Of a DNA stretch of 31,382 nucleotides, positions 22,033-30,214 are shown in pieces; position 1 is the first letter of the stretch; each line of letters starts with the position of its first letter. Below the pieces are notes generated by a model. The model was not told where the DNA came from and searched no databases. It saw only the letters and a list, made by a program, of their open reading frames with translations. A program made the translations under genes and the position numbers. This stretch comes from an uncultured Lachnospiraceae bacterium. Lineage in GTDB: Bacteria > Bacillota > Clostridia > Lachnospirales > Lachnospiraceae. The stretch spans positions 1-31,382 of the forward strand of contig CAKRAK010000029.1 in the NCBI GenBank assembly GCA_934294885.1, written 5' to 3'.

Positions 22033-22051
22033 CACATAACGCCGTTATGTT
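22033..22051. promoter_or_regulatory. TetR-family operator upstream of ABC operon
   Basis: CACATAAC-GCC-GTTATGTT. Seven bases of each arm pair perfectly (ACATAAC/GTTATGT). The element matches the one before the tetR gene (AACATAAC-ACC-GTTATGTT) in all but two bases of 19. A -35-like TTGGGC and -10-like TATGTG, 17 nt apart, overlap it on the minus strand (about 22063-22035). The gap 21936-22076 holds nothing else recognisable. Confidence 0.8.
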
Positions 22052-22076
22052 GATAGCCCAAATAATGAGAAACTCG

Positions 22077-22700
22077 TCACACGGGTTTCTCAAATAACGC
22101 CATCCATCCGGCAAGCAAATACCGCAAAATCGCCTCTAAATGCTGCATTGCCTTTTCCAAATCCGGCTCATGTAAAATTAATTGAACAAATGCATCAATC
22201 TGAATATGTGACACCCAATGAAGGGTATATTCATCCGGTGGCTCAGTTCCTGAACGTATTGCCTGTTCTTTTGACAAAATCTGATAGCTTTGCTGCAGCA
22301 TATCGACAAACTCATCTATACAATGTTCGTATCTTGAGCCCTGACTCTTCGTCAACAAAAGCAATATATTATCGTAGTCTTCGTAAAGTGACTGCAAAAT
22401 CATCTTACTGGCTACCATATCATCCTGCATATTATCTTCCTTCGCATCCGGATGCTCCTGTAATTCCATAAGCTCCTGCTTTGTATGCTGAGACAACAAT
22501 GCAATAATGCGATCAAGGGTTGGCTGTACAATAGCGGCAAACAAATCCTCCTTATCCTTAAAGAAGAAATACAATGCTCCGGTTGTTACCCCGGTACTCC
22601 TGCAAATACTCCGAAGAGACGCTTTTTCATAGCCCTTTTCCATAAACTCCCGCTTGGCACTGACTAACAAATTGTCCTTCGTCTCATTATCTGTTTTCAT
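22077..22700 (-). CDS. TetR-family repressor of the ABC exporter
   Basis: ATG at 22700, seven bases after TGGAG; an earlier in-frame ATG at 22730 overlaps the operator and has no ribosome site. The 207-residue product has the N-terminal helix-turn-helix: SAKREFMEKGYEKASLRSIC, STGVTTGALYFFFKDKEDLF. The all-helical C-terminal part (about 65-205) binds an unknown ligand; it is Met/Gln-rich with a C-terminal LLAGWMALFEK. It is separated from the ABC operon by 141 nt that contain its operator. Likely autoregulated. Confidence 0.93.
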   Translation of the reverse strand: MKTDNETKDNLLVSAKREFMEKGYEKASLRSICRSTGVTTGALYFFFKDKEDLFAAIVQPTLDRIIALLSQHTKQELMELQEHPDAKEDNMQDDMVASKMILQSLYEDYDNILLLLTKSQGSRYEHCIDEFVDMLQQSYQILSKEQAIRSGTEPPDEYTLHWVSHIQIDAFVQLILHEPDLEKAMQHLEAILRYLLAGWMALFEKPV

Positions 22701-22720
22701 ATCTATTCTCCAATCAACGC

Positions 22721-22739
22721 AACATAACACCGTTATGTT
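22721..22739. promoter_or_regulatory. TetR-family operator before tetR gene
   Basis: AACATAAC-ACC-GTTATGTT, a perfect 8-bp palindrome with a 3-bp centre. It overlaps the -10 box of the tetR promoter, so binding would block polymerase. Matching site at 22033-22051. Confidence 0.85.
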
Positions 22740-22763
22740 ACTTCATGTTCCCGCCTCTGTCAA
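22735..22763 (-). promoter_or_regulatory. Promoter of tetR
   Basis: Perfect TTGACA (22763-22758) and TAACAT (22740-22735, 4 of 6) with a 17-nt spacer on the minus strand. The -10 box overlaps the operator at 22721-22739. Confidence 0.7.
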
Positions 22764-22793
22764 GTATAACTTTTAAAGAACAAACCATTTGTA

Positions 22794-25235
22794 TTAACCT
22801 GGATTGATTACAGATTTTAATACCGCTACAAATTTGTCTGCCTCTAAAGGCTTCATAATATGCTCATTCATTCCTGAAATCCTGCTATTAATCATATCTT
22901 CTGCAAAGGCATTGGCACTCATGGCAATAATCGGAATGGTTTCTGCATCCGTTCTTTGCATAGAACGAATCTTTCTGGTTGCATCATATCCATTCATGTT
23001 CGGCATCATGATATCCATAATAATAAAATTATAATATCCCGGCTTTGAAGCCTCAAATTTATGAACCGCTTCTAAACCGTCTTTTGCACACTCCACCACA
23101 AGACCGTTTTCTTCCAGCATGAATTTTGCGATTTCCATATTCAGATCATTATCCTCTGCCAATAAAACCCGCAAGCCCTCCAGAGATACGTCCTTATTAT
23201 ATACTGTTTTCTCAACCGTTTTCTTTTTTCCTAACTTAAAAGGAATCGTCGCAATTACAGTTGTTCCAATGCCCTTTTGACTCTTAATGCTGATTTTTCC
23301 ATTCAATTTTTCACTCAGCTTCTTGGCAATTGCAAGTCCCAATCCGGTTCCCTCATAACTGGAACGACTGGTTTCCTTTTCCTGTGAGAATACATCAAAT
23401 GCATGTTCCAGAAAATCTCCACTCATTCCTACTCCGTTATCCGCACATATAAAGTCAAAGACCGACGTTTCATGCTCGCCTGACTTCTCGGTACACCATA
23501 CCTGAATACAGCCTCCCGGTTTGGTAAATTTTACCGCATTATCACCGATTATTGTCAGCAGCCGTTCCAAATAAAAGGGATTTCCAATCAGATTGGTGTG
23601 AATCAGATTAGAATTTTCCCATCTTACAACATAATCTATATGCTTTTCTGCCGCATCTGTCTGTTTGGCCGTATTGGCTCTGTTCAAAACATCCGTCAGG
23701 TCAAATTCTATTTCCTGCTGCACAGCATCCTTTGATTCTAACTTATTCATATCCAGCACATTATTCACAATCGTCACCAGAGATTTAGACGCTTCCATAA
23801 TCTTATCTCTGCACCGCTGCTGTATTTGCAAATCATCCGGATATCGGTTGGCAAAATCAATCATCCCCATAATTCCGTTCATCGGTGTCCTTATATCATG
23901 GCTCATATCCGACAGGAATTTGGATTTCATTGCAATATCTGCCTTTGCCTCCACTACTTGATATAAAAGCTCCTGCTCCCGCTTCTTCTCATCACTGATT
24001 CGACGAATTGCACACAATACATGGGTCAGCCGTCCATTCTCATCCCGCTTCTTTTCAACAAAGCGGATTTTGTGCCAATCCCCATTTTTCATTTGATATT
24101 CCATGGCAATGGTTTCCTCATGCTCCATCCGGTCAGGCAGAGTAGACAAATCCGTAAATCTGAAAAATGCTTCCTGATATACATCCGCAATGTATTGTTT
24201 GCACATTTTTTTATTATTGTTCGTTAAAAATCCCGATGTTGCATAATCCCAGTCTTCCTTTTCCCTGTTTGATATCTCCTCAAACCAATCCGCCTGTATA
24301 TCAATTCTTGAAAGATACTGATAAGTTTTGGCAATAGAAGATATAATTTCATTCTGTAATTTTGTTTCTTCTAATGCCTTTTTCAATTTATCCTGAATCG
24401 CTTTTTCCTTATAGAGGATACTGTCTATATTCCGATATCCAAGAAAAACCTGAAATTCCTTGTCGGTAACTTTTCCCCTTACTACGTATCCCTCAAAATA
24501 ACGGTCTTTTCCGTCCTTTGTCACGCTACGATAATGAAATGTACTGCTATCCTCTTTACAAAGGCGTTTTTTCATTTTCTCACAGAAATGCCAGTCAAAA
24601 AATTCCTCCCGGTCTTCCTCTAAAATAAATGTGTTTGCATATTGACGGATATAGTCATCAAAGGTTGTCTTCTGATATGTGTCACTTTCCACGATTCTCT
24701 TTGCATTTGTATTATCATTCAGACGCAATATCTCATATTGTCCGGAATTCAATTCAACACTGTACAAGGATACATAATCCGGAAACAATTTTCTCAATAT
24801 ATAACCCTGCGTCGGAGACGCATCCTCTTTTCCTGTTTTCTTTGTTTCGGGATTTTTATAAACCGTAACAGAGCAAAAACCCTTTTGTCCCGTAGGCATA
24901 ATTGCCAAATGGTAACGTTCTTTTATTTCAACATCCAGTTCCCGGGGAACATTCTCATAAGCAGCCTGATAACATGCTTGCAATATCTCTTTATCCATTT
25001 CCGGATATAAGCCAAGGAAGGACTGGTTTAACATCGTTTCCCTGTTATAGCCTTTTATATCTGCAAATGCCTGATTACAATAACGGTAAATCCAGTCAAC
25101 CGGTTCCCCCTGTTGGTTTAAAACCAGTTCCAAAACCGAATATGCAATCGTACTGTAATCAAATATATCCAAATGAAATTTTTCTTTTTTTTCAGAATTT
25201 ACCTGCTTTGCTGTCATATTCAAATCCGTCTTCAT
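22794..25235 (-). CDS. Hybrid histidine kinase (PAS-HisKA-HATPase-REC)
   Basis: 813 residues, soluble, no membrane helix. The N-terminal half carries PAS-type sensor parts (about 24-120 with WIYRYCNQAFADIKGYNRE; a second near 310-430 with DWHKIRFVEKKRDENGRLTH). The HisKA phosphorylation site is SDMSHDIRTPMNGIMGMIDF (His near 445). HATPase boxes are TIIGDNAVKFTKPGG (N), DNGVGM (G1) and GTGLGLAIAKKL (G2). The C-terminal receiver reads LLAEDNDLNMEIAKF, FIIMDIMMPNMNGYDATRKI (phospho-Asp near 741), IIAMSANAFAEDM and MKPLEADKF. Such Lachnospiraceae kinases often lack a DNA-binding output. CGGAG lies seven bases before the ATG. A receiver-domain scrap of a similar gene lies just upstream at 25330. 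Confidence 0.93.
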   Translation of the reverse strand: MKTDLNMTAKQVNSEKKEKFHLDIFDYSTIAYSVLELVLNQQGEPVDWIYRYCNQAFADIKGYNRETMLNQSFLGLYPEMDKEILQACYQAAYENVPRELDVEIKERYHLAIMPTGQKGFCSVTVYKNPETKKTGKEDASPTQGYILRKLFPDYVSLYSVELNSGQYEILRLNDNTNAKRIVESDTYQKTTFDDYIRQYANTFILEEDREEFFDWHFCEKMKKRLCKEDSSTFHYRSVTKDGKDRYFEGYVVRGKVTDKEFQVFLGYRNIDSILYKEKAIQDKLKKALEETKLQNEIISSIAKTYQYLSRIDIQADWFEEISNREKEDWDYATSGFLTNNNKKMCKQYIADVYQEAFFRFTDLSTLPDRMEHEETIAMEYQMKNGDWHKIRFVEKKRDENGRLTHVLCAIRRISDEKKREQELLYQVVEAKADIAMKSKFLSDMSHDIRTPMNGIMGMIDFANRYPDDLQIQQRCRDKIMEASKSLVTIVNNVLDMNKLESKDAVQQEIEFDLTDVLNRANTAKQTDAAEKHIDYVVRWENSNLIHTNLIGNPFYLERLLTIIGDNAVKFTKPGGCIQVWCTEKSGEHETSVFDFICADNGVGMSGDFLEHAFDVFSQEKETSRSSYEGTGLGLAIAKKLSEKLNGKISIKSQKGIGTTVIATIPFKLGKKKTVEKTVYNKDVSLEGLRVLLAEDNDLNMEIAKFMLEENGLVVECAKDGLEAVHKFEASKPGYYNFIIMDIMMPNMNGYDATRKIRSMQRTDAETIPIIAMSANAFAEDMINSRISGMNEHIMKPLEADKFVAVLKSVINPG

Positions 25236-25329
25236 ATTACAACTCCGAAATATTAAAATTGCACCTGTAATCCTATAAATTACTTCCCTAATAATATCAA
25301 ATTAATGAAAAAACGTAAATTATTTTTAT

Positions 25330-25404
25330 TTATAATTGTTCCACATTCCGAACAACTCTTTCCGGAACAGAAACATCAAGGGACTTTGATACATGCTCAT
25401 TCAT
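25330..25404 (-). pseudogene. C-terminal scrap of a receiver domain
   Basis: The minus strand reads MNEHVSKSLDVSVPERVVRN-VEQL and stop. This matches the end of CheY-like receivers of hybrid kinases (compare GMNEHIMKPLEADKFVAVLK in the kinase next door): Asn-Glu-His then Lys-Ser/Pro-Leu. Only the last strand and helix remain. A second hybrid kinase or response regulator has been deleted here. No other feature is seen in 25236-25329. Confidence 0.6.
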
Positions 25405-25620
25405 ATCGTCTGTTTATACGTTATTGTACTGTCCGACTCCTTCTGCTCATAATTATGTGCCGTATTTTCCAGTTCCTCCTGGGTATAGAAAGAAGCATGA
25501 AAAGAAAATGTCTTCTCCAATACAGCGGTAAGTCCAAACTCTGCATTGGATACTTCTACATAATCACAGTCATAATGACTTCCGTTTTCCTGTGGACCCA
25601 TGCCAAAGAAGGTTACATCA
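25401..25620 (-). pseudogene. GH2 beta-galactosidase C-terminal fragment
   Basis: The reading TFFGMGPQENGSHYDCDYVE, then FSFHASFYTQEELENTAHNY matches my memory of the C-terminal beta-sandwich (domain 5) of GH2 beta-galactosidases: 'GxGPqEny', 'PQENGsh.D.r', 'FSfsas.yt.eEL..a.H.yEL'. The first GMGP and the later PQENGSH appear fused, so an internal deletion occurred too. No upstream portion is found, and the fragment breaks at about 25620 against a plus-strand AraC fragment. Confidence 0.7.
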
Positions 25621-25635
25621 TCAAGCATTGTATCC

Positions 25636-25818
25636 CTTCGTATTAACAATGCACAGCTTTTACTGGAAACAACAGAGTATTCCATCAACGAAATTGCATC
25701 CATTGTAGGATATGATAACCAGTTGTATTTCAGCAGATTATTTCACAAACAAAAAGGATGTTCCCCTTCGGAATATCGAAAATATTACCGAGGCAAACAC
25801 CCTATGTCGGATCAATGA
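25636..25818 (+). pseudogene. AraC-family C-terminal remnant
   Basis: Plus-strand LRINNAQLLLETTEYSINEI, ASIVGYDNQLYFSRLFHKQK, GCSPSEYRKYYRGKH is the second helix-turn-helix of AraC/XylS regulators, ending normally in a stop at 25818. The first helix-turn-helix and sensor domain are missing. It is the only plus-strand coding trace in the window, back to back with the beta-galactosidase fragment. Confidence 0.8.
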
Positions 25819-25859
25819 CCTATCATGCACCCATTGAAGCTGTTATAATTTTTCTTGTT

Positions 25860-26945
25860 CTATTCCAACAGCTTTTTATAAAGCTCTATTACCGGAGCAA
25901 TCAATTCATCATTAAATTCATAATCCATAGTATGCAGCCCCGGATGATCTACTCCGCATCCGATTCCCATCATTGCCCCTTTTGTTTTCTGTAAATAATA
26001 TCCAAAATCCTCCGACCATCTGAAAGGTTCAACCGGATACACCTGATTCAGATTCAAAAGGTTCGCTGCCGTATGAATTTTTCTGATACAGGTTTTATCA
26101 TTCATGGTAGCCGGAAACTCTTCAATGCGGGTTATACGACATGTTGCCCCGATCAAGGCTGCCGATTGTTTTGCCATTTGCTCAATATATGATATAAATG
26201 TATCGTACTCATCCTGATATTCGGCTCTTATGGTCAGCCGCAATACGCCCTCCCCGGCAGATACGCCGTAAGAGCGGCTTCCAACCTCGATTCCGATGAC
26301 AGTACCAAGGACGATTCCTTTATGCTTTCTGCCTGTAAATTCCTCAACGCCTTGAACAATTTTCAAAATGGCACCGGAAGGATTGATTCCATTTTCCGGA
26401 TATGCAGCATGGGATTGTTTTCCTACAAGCTCTATCTCCAAGCCGGTAGATGCACATGCAAAGGTATGGTTCAGTAGAATCACATCTCCACACTTGTAAC
26501 CGGGAATATTATGAATTCCGTAAATTTCTCCTATGTTTTTCTCTTCTATCAAAGCAGAGCAAATCGCTGCACCGGCACCAATTTCTTCTCCCGGCTGAAA
26601 AATCAGATATACGTCCCGTTCCGGTACCTGCTCATCTAACCATAACGAAAAGCCCGCCAAAATTGCACTATGTCCGTCATGTCCACACAAATGTCTTGGA
26701 CAGCCATCCGAACACGTTACAGCATCGTAATCTGCCCGAAAGGCAATGGGATTATCCCCTTGTTTTCCTTTTATTCTGGCATAAAACCATGAACCTTTAT
26801 CAACGATTTCAAGATTATTCGTATACTTTGTGAGAAACTGCATTAATATCCGCTTTGTTTTTACTTCCTTCATGGAGCTTTCCGGATACTTATGTAACTG
26901 CCTTCTTAATTCTGTTACCAATAATATTCTCTCTTCCTTGGTCAT
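25860..26945 (-). CDS. M20D-type metal amidohydrolase
   Basis: 361 residues. Metal ligands of the M20 family (HipO/AbgB-like amidohydrolases) are visible: AFRADYDAV (near 70), HLCGHDGHSA (about 85-95), IFQPGEEIGAGA with catalytic Glu (about 115-125), YGIHNIPG (near 145), and a C-terminal HTMDYEFND. The dimerisation 'lid' domain spans about 165-275 with SHAAYPENGINPSG. Likely cleaves N-acyl amino acids or small amides. Substrate not evident. No operon partner; the preceding gene ends 53 nt upstream. Confidence 0.92.
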   Translation of the reverse strand: MTKEERILLVTELRRQLHKYPESSMKEVKTKRILMQFLTKYTNNLEIVDKGSWFYARIKGKQGDNPIAFRADYDAVTCSDGCPRHLCGHDGHSAILAGFSLWLDEQVPERDVYLIFQPGEEIGAGAAICSALIEEKNIGEIYGIHNIPGYKCGDVILLNHTFACASTGLEIELVGKQSHAAYPENGINPSGAILKIVQGVEEFTGRKHKGIVLGTVIGIEVGSRSYGVSAGEGVLRLTIRAEYQDEYDTFISYIEQMAKQSAALIGATCRITRIEEFPATMNDKTCIRKIHTAANLLNLNQVYPVEPFRWSEDFGYYLQKTKGAMMGIGCGVDHPGLHTMDYEFNDELIAPVIELYKKLLE

Positions 26946-26997
26946 GATGTACGCTCCTGTCTTTCTCTATGTTGTTGAATGTGGAGGATTCCCCATC

Positions 26998-27564
26998 CTA
27001 CTTTTTAAGGGGAATCGCCGGGATTGCCGGGAATCTCAGCTTCGGTACTTCATTATTATTTTTCAGATTTTCTGCTTCCTCTTTTGTAAGATAGATTTCA
27101 ATATCATCAATATCAATCCTATTAACCCCAATAAAATCATCTATTGATATTCCAACCAGCAAGCCTCCCTCATCTAACATGATATATTCCACGCCCAAGC
27201 GCTTTGCTATTTTAAATATTTGAAGATAATCATTATTCTTTTTGTCAACGGCTCCAATTAAACCGTATCTCTCATCTTCCGTCATATGTCCATAATGAAC
27301 CATCCAGTTCGATGCCAAATTGACATCGCTAAATATGTATAATGATGGCCGCCCACCAAAATCTTTTGTATCAACAAACGGAATGCTACAGTTGTTATTT
27401 GTATCATACTTTTCCCTTGATAATGCAATAAACAGTACCGGCTGATTATACACACTCCGTATCAATTTTTCATATGGTTTTTTCCAATTTCCATGTTTCG
27501 CCTTTTCTTTGTCAAGTTGTTCCTTGTATTTCTCCAATTCTTTTGCTATACGATTTCCCAGCAT
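26998..27564 (-). CDS. SseB-like protein of unknown function
   Basis: 188 residues. It looks like an SseB N-terminal-domain protein: VLFIALSREKYD, IPFVDTKDFGGRPSLYIFSD, then a region GVEYIMLDEGGLLVGISIDD. An N-terminal coiled-coil helix (MLGNRIAKELEKYKEQLDKE) and a Pro-rich end (RFPAIPAIPLKK) frame it. GGGGGAG precedes the ATG. SseB-type domains are widespread in Firmicutes, with roles ranging from secretion-related to unknown. I can say no more. Confidence 0.7.
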   Translation of the reverse strand: MLGNRIAKELEKYKEQLDKEKAKHGNWKKPYEKLIRSVYNQPVLFIALSREKYDTNNNCSIPFVDTKDFGGRPSLYIFSDVNLASNWMVHYGHMTEDERYGLIGAVDKKNNDYLQIFKIAKRLGVEYIMLDEGGLLVGISIDDFIGVNRIDIDDIEIYLTKEEAENLKNNNEVPKLRFPAIPAIPLKK

Positions 27565-27650
27565 ATTTACTCCCCCTATTCTACTTTTGTTGTCAACGGA
27601 AATGCGAAATCATTCTCGCTCATCGTTTATAATCCTTTATCAAAATACTC

Positions 27651-27788
27651 TTAATTTCCATCTACTACATCTCCAATTCCTTTTTCATTGATATAATCAA
27701 TATCCTTCTGCTTTAGATGAAAGCTGCTCCGGAACTTGGAATTCGCAAGCCGTTCAAATAACTGCCTGTACCACTCATCCTTTGTCAT
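27651..27788 (-). pseudogene. Truncated DUF4186 gene (45 aa)
   Basis: The frame MTKDEWYRQLFERLANSKFR, SSFHLKQKDIDYINEKGIGD, VVDGN matches the N-terminus of the small DUF4186 family (about 110-125 residues; 'LFerLakSkFRssFhL...d..yi..kG'), but stops after 45 codons without the later Cys/His part. Its ATG overlaps the TAA of the PNPOx-like gene (TAATG), showing it was translated in an operon before truncation. Between its stop and 27564 I see nothing. Confidence 0.7.
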
Positions 27789-28180
27789 TAAAACTTCACA
27801 ACTTCCGGTTCATGGGTAAATGATGAAAATATTGCTGTTGCATCCTTAAAATAGAACACCTCTGTATTTCCATCATCTGCAGAATACATTTTCTGTAATG
27901 ATGGATAAGCATCTAACATAGACTGTCTTGCTTCTCTTCTGTCGTCTTCCACAAGTTCTCCGGCTACACGCAACCACTCCCCATTTTTAAATGCACAGAT
28001 TTCCACCTTTGGATTTGCATGAATCTGCTTTGAAACATCCTTTACCTTTCCGGTCTGAATGTAAAGCTTTCCCTCAAAAATGTGAGCGGTTCCAAATGGT
28101 CTTACTCTTGGCTGGTCACCCTCAACTGTTGCTAAATAATATGTTTCTGCTTCTTTTAAAAATTTAACTACCTGTTCCAT
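27788..28180 (-). CDS. PNPOx-like FMN-binding protein
   Basis: 130 residues, pyridoxamine 5'-phosphate oxidase-like split beta-barrel. YYLATVEGDQPRVRPFGTAH (14-33) is the family's first strands with the flavin-binding Arg-Pro-Phe. KLYIQTGKVKDVSKQI, KVEICAF, EWLRVAGELVED and EVFYFKDATAIF follow. Single-domain members are common in clostridia and usually bind FMN or F420; here FMN is likely. GGAGG lies before the ATG. Confidence 0.88.
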   Translation of the reverse strand: MEQVVKFLKEAETYYLATVEGDQPRVRPFGTAHIFEGKLYIQTGKVKDVSKQIHANPKVEICAFKNGEWLRVAGELVEDDRREARQSMLDAYPSLQKMYSADDGNTEVFYFKDATAIFSSFTHEPEVVKF

Positions 28181-28239
28181 TTTTTATCCTCCTGTACTTT
28201 ATTTAATTGGTTATATTAAAATAATACTCCTGAAAAAGA

Positions 28240-28372
28240 AAAACATAAACCTTGTTTTTTATCCTCAACCTACAAAAGTACACGATAATGAGTCTAAAAT
28301 CTCCGGAAACGCTTTATAGAAACGGACAAACTTATACAACGAACTATAATCAAAACCAAATCTTTTGAAACT
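28240..28372 (-). pseudogene. DUF1016 (YhcG-like nuclease family) remnant
   Basis: The minus strand reads FKRFGFDYSSLYKFVRFYKA-FPEILDSLS, and in another frame THYRVLL-stop-VEDKK. Both match the N-terminal domain of DUF1016/PDDEXK proteins ('...fsYssLykfvqFY..FPeIldsLs...LSWTHYRvLLqV.d..aR'), with a deletion between DSLS and THYR and a CAG-to-TAG change. No start and no C-terminal nuclease domain. It lies between the unknown lipoprotein-like gene and the PNPOx-like gene. Confidence 0.55.
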
Positions 28373-28383
28373 CTAATCTTACC

Positions 28384-29268
28384 CTATACTTCGTAATGTT
28401 CTGTCATTTCCAACGAATCGTAATTTTGTTCCGGTCCATTGTAATCGACCCGCAGGGTTCCTTCAGATTCATAAAATCCAAGATATTCATTATGTCCGTC
28501 AACATATATTACATAAAACTGATCATAATCCCTATCTGACCAAGTGCCTCTATCTGTACAAATATAGATTGGCTGATTTGAATTGACAAGCTCGCCATTA
28601 TAATATATGTCAACAACTCCAATTTCATCATCTTCCACAAAAGAGTATGCACTAAATGATATGCTGTATCCATTATTTCCGACATAAGAACCTGCGTATG
28701 ATAGTGCATCTAAAGTATATGAAAAACCAGCATCCGTACTAATCTCTGTAGCCTCGGACACCTCTATATTCGTTTCCGTTTCTGATATACTTTCTGTTGA
28801 TGCGTCATTTTGATTTTCCGAGTAACATTCTAATAACTCATCTAATAATCCCGACAACATTAATGATGATTGGGGAACCTCATTAAAAGAAAAGTATTTT
28901 TCTTTTATAACTTGTTCTTTTCCATTGCCACTAACTAACACAACTTGTTTTAAATCCTCACATACTGCCGGATAGTTGAAATGAAAAACTACAACTTTTT
29001 TATTTTCTAAAAAATAAACGGGGCGCGTCATTCCGCTTCCGGTCCATGCATCCGGCTCCCCTAACTTATTAATAATTTCTTGTATTGAACTGCCTAATTC
29101 AATATCTTCAATGTCCTCCATTTTTCTACTTGTCTGATTATATTCAATCTCAAATCCCTCAACACTAATGTTTTTTTTCTTTCCTCCAAGCCACAGGCTT
29201 ATAACTGTAACATTTAAAATAATGATGATTAAAATTATAAATATAATTATTTTTCTTCTAGTTCCCAT
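28384..29268 (-). CDS. Membrane-anchored extracellular protein, unknown
   Basis: 294 residues. One N-terminal membrane helix (about 7-28), no lipobox Cys and no clear cleavage site, so probably a type II anchored protein. The outer part begins with a domain containing LGSSIQEIINKLGEPDAWTG, the pattern of SmpA/OmlA-like beta-lactamase-inhibitor-like folds ('G.s..ev...lG.P'), then a Ser/Thr/Glu-rich linker (about 155-180), then a beta-rich domain with YAGSYVGNNGYSISFSAYSF and DYDQFYVIYVDG. CGGAGG stands before the ATG. Function unknown. Confidence 0.75.
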   Translation of the reverse strand: MGTRRKIIIFIILIIIILNVTVISLWLGGKKKNISVEGFEIEYNQTSRKMEDIEDIELGSSIQEIINKLGEPDAWTGSGMTRPVYFLENKKVVVFHFNYPAVCEDLKQVVLVSGNGKEQVIKEKYFSFNEVPQSSLMLSGLLDELLECYSENQNDASTESISETETNIEVSEATEISTDAGFSYTLDALSYAGSYVGNNGYSISFSAYSFVEDDEIGVVDIYYNGELVNSNQPIYICTDRGTWSDRDYDQFYVIYVDGHNEYLGFYESEGTLRVDYNGPEQNYDSLEMTEHYEV

Positions 29269-29371
29269 CTCAAACCTCCGAAACGTTTGTATTGCCAGTA
29301 TTGTTCTAATATTTCATATGATTCTATAAATATTCCACAATTCTGCACTCACCTTCGCAAACTTTGATTTA

Positions 29372-30214
29372 TCAAACTCCCTCTATTAAAAGTTCTTCAC
29401 CTTCTTCTGCATCCCCTATATCATCTATTATCCAAAAATAGTACACCGTTCCATTACTGTCTGCAATCTCTTCTACATAATCCATTTTTATTCCGTTAAT
29501 CGTAACATTTGCTATGTCATTGTATTTCGAAACTCCCCATACCGGATTAGAAATATCTGTTTCCTTTATCCCTTGAAAGAGACTATGAACAGCATCCGCT
29601 CTTATTGTCTCAACATCGCTATGCTCTGAAGCATTAATCGTACTGTTATATGTTAAAAGTGTATTTCCCCTAAAATAGTATTGATTTCCTTCCTTATAAA
29701 ATTTCAAACAAACCAGTCCTAAAGGGATTTTTCGAAAACTCCAAATATAATTTTCTTTCGATACACAATATACTTCTTTAAATGCTTCTTCTCCATATTG
29801 CATATTAATCGTATTTGAAATTCCTTCCTTAATACTGTTATATCCGCTATCTCCTATAGACTGTTCATAAAAAGAATTGTACATATTATTTCCCTGATAA
29901 CGCTCTACAGCATTCATTTTCGCTAAAATATGTCCGAGGTTTCCTAATATGAAAACCAACATTACTCCACTCAAAACATACAGAATCCAAAATTTCCGAA
30001 TTTTCGTTGAACTCAATAATACCGCCCCAATAACAGCTACTAATAAAGCGGAAATAATAAATATGCCGATTCTTAACGCAACAGAAATATCAACATGGGA
30101 TATAATCAGTATCAAAGAAAGCAATAACGTGATACAAAAAAGCGAAACTGCGGTAATCTTATATATTAAATGATTTCTGTTATTAATACCTTTCACTCCT
30201 TTAGTCAAAATCAT
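29372..30214 (-). CDS. Membrane protein with extracellular domain, unknown
   Basis: About 280 residues. Three membrane helices (about 17-40, 44-67, 72-95), then an external alpha/beta domain with SGYNSIKEGISNTINMQYGE and LKFYKEGNQYYFRGNTLLTY, ending acidic (DDIGDAEEGEELLIEGV). The start is uncertain. The ATG at 30214 lies inside the preceding acidic gene and has a weak ribosome site. An ATT at 30187 is well spaced after AAAGGAG; I prefer the ATG. Overlap with the acidic EF-hand-like gene indicates coupling. No family recognised. Confidence 0.68.
   Translation of the reverse strand: MILTKGVKGINNRNHLIYKITAVSLFCITLLLSLILIISHVDISVALRIGIFIISALLVAVIGAVLLSSTKIRKFWILYVLSGVMLVFILGNLGHILAKMNAVERYQGNNMYNSFYEQSIGDSGYNSIKEGISNTINMQYGEEAFKEVYCVSKENYIWSFRKIPLGLVCLKFYKEGNQYYFRGNTLLTYNSTINASEHSDVETIRADAVHSLFQGIKETDISNPVWGVSKYNDIANVTINGIKMDYVEEIADSNGTVYYFWIIDDIGDAEEGEELLIEGV

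Noticed and set aside
29305..29370. Short minus-strand frame FDKSKFAKVSAELWNIYRII between two genes
   Set aside because: Only 20 codons, no ribosome site and no family I can name; could be a gene scrap but not supportable.
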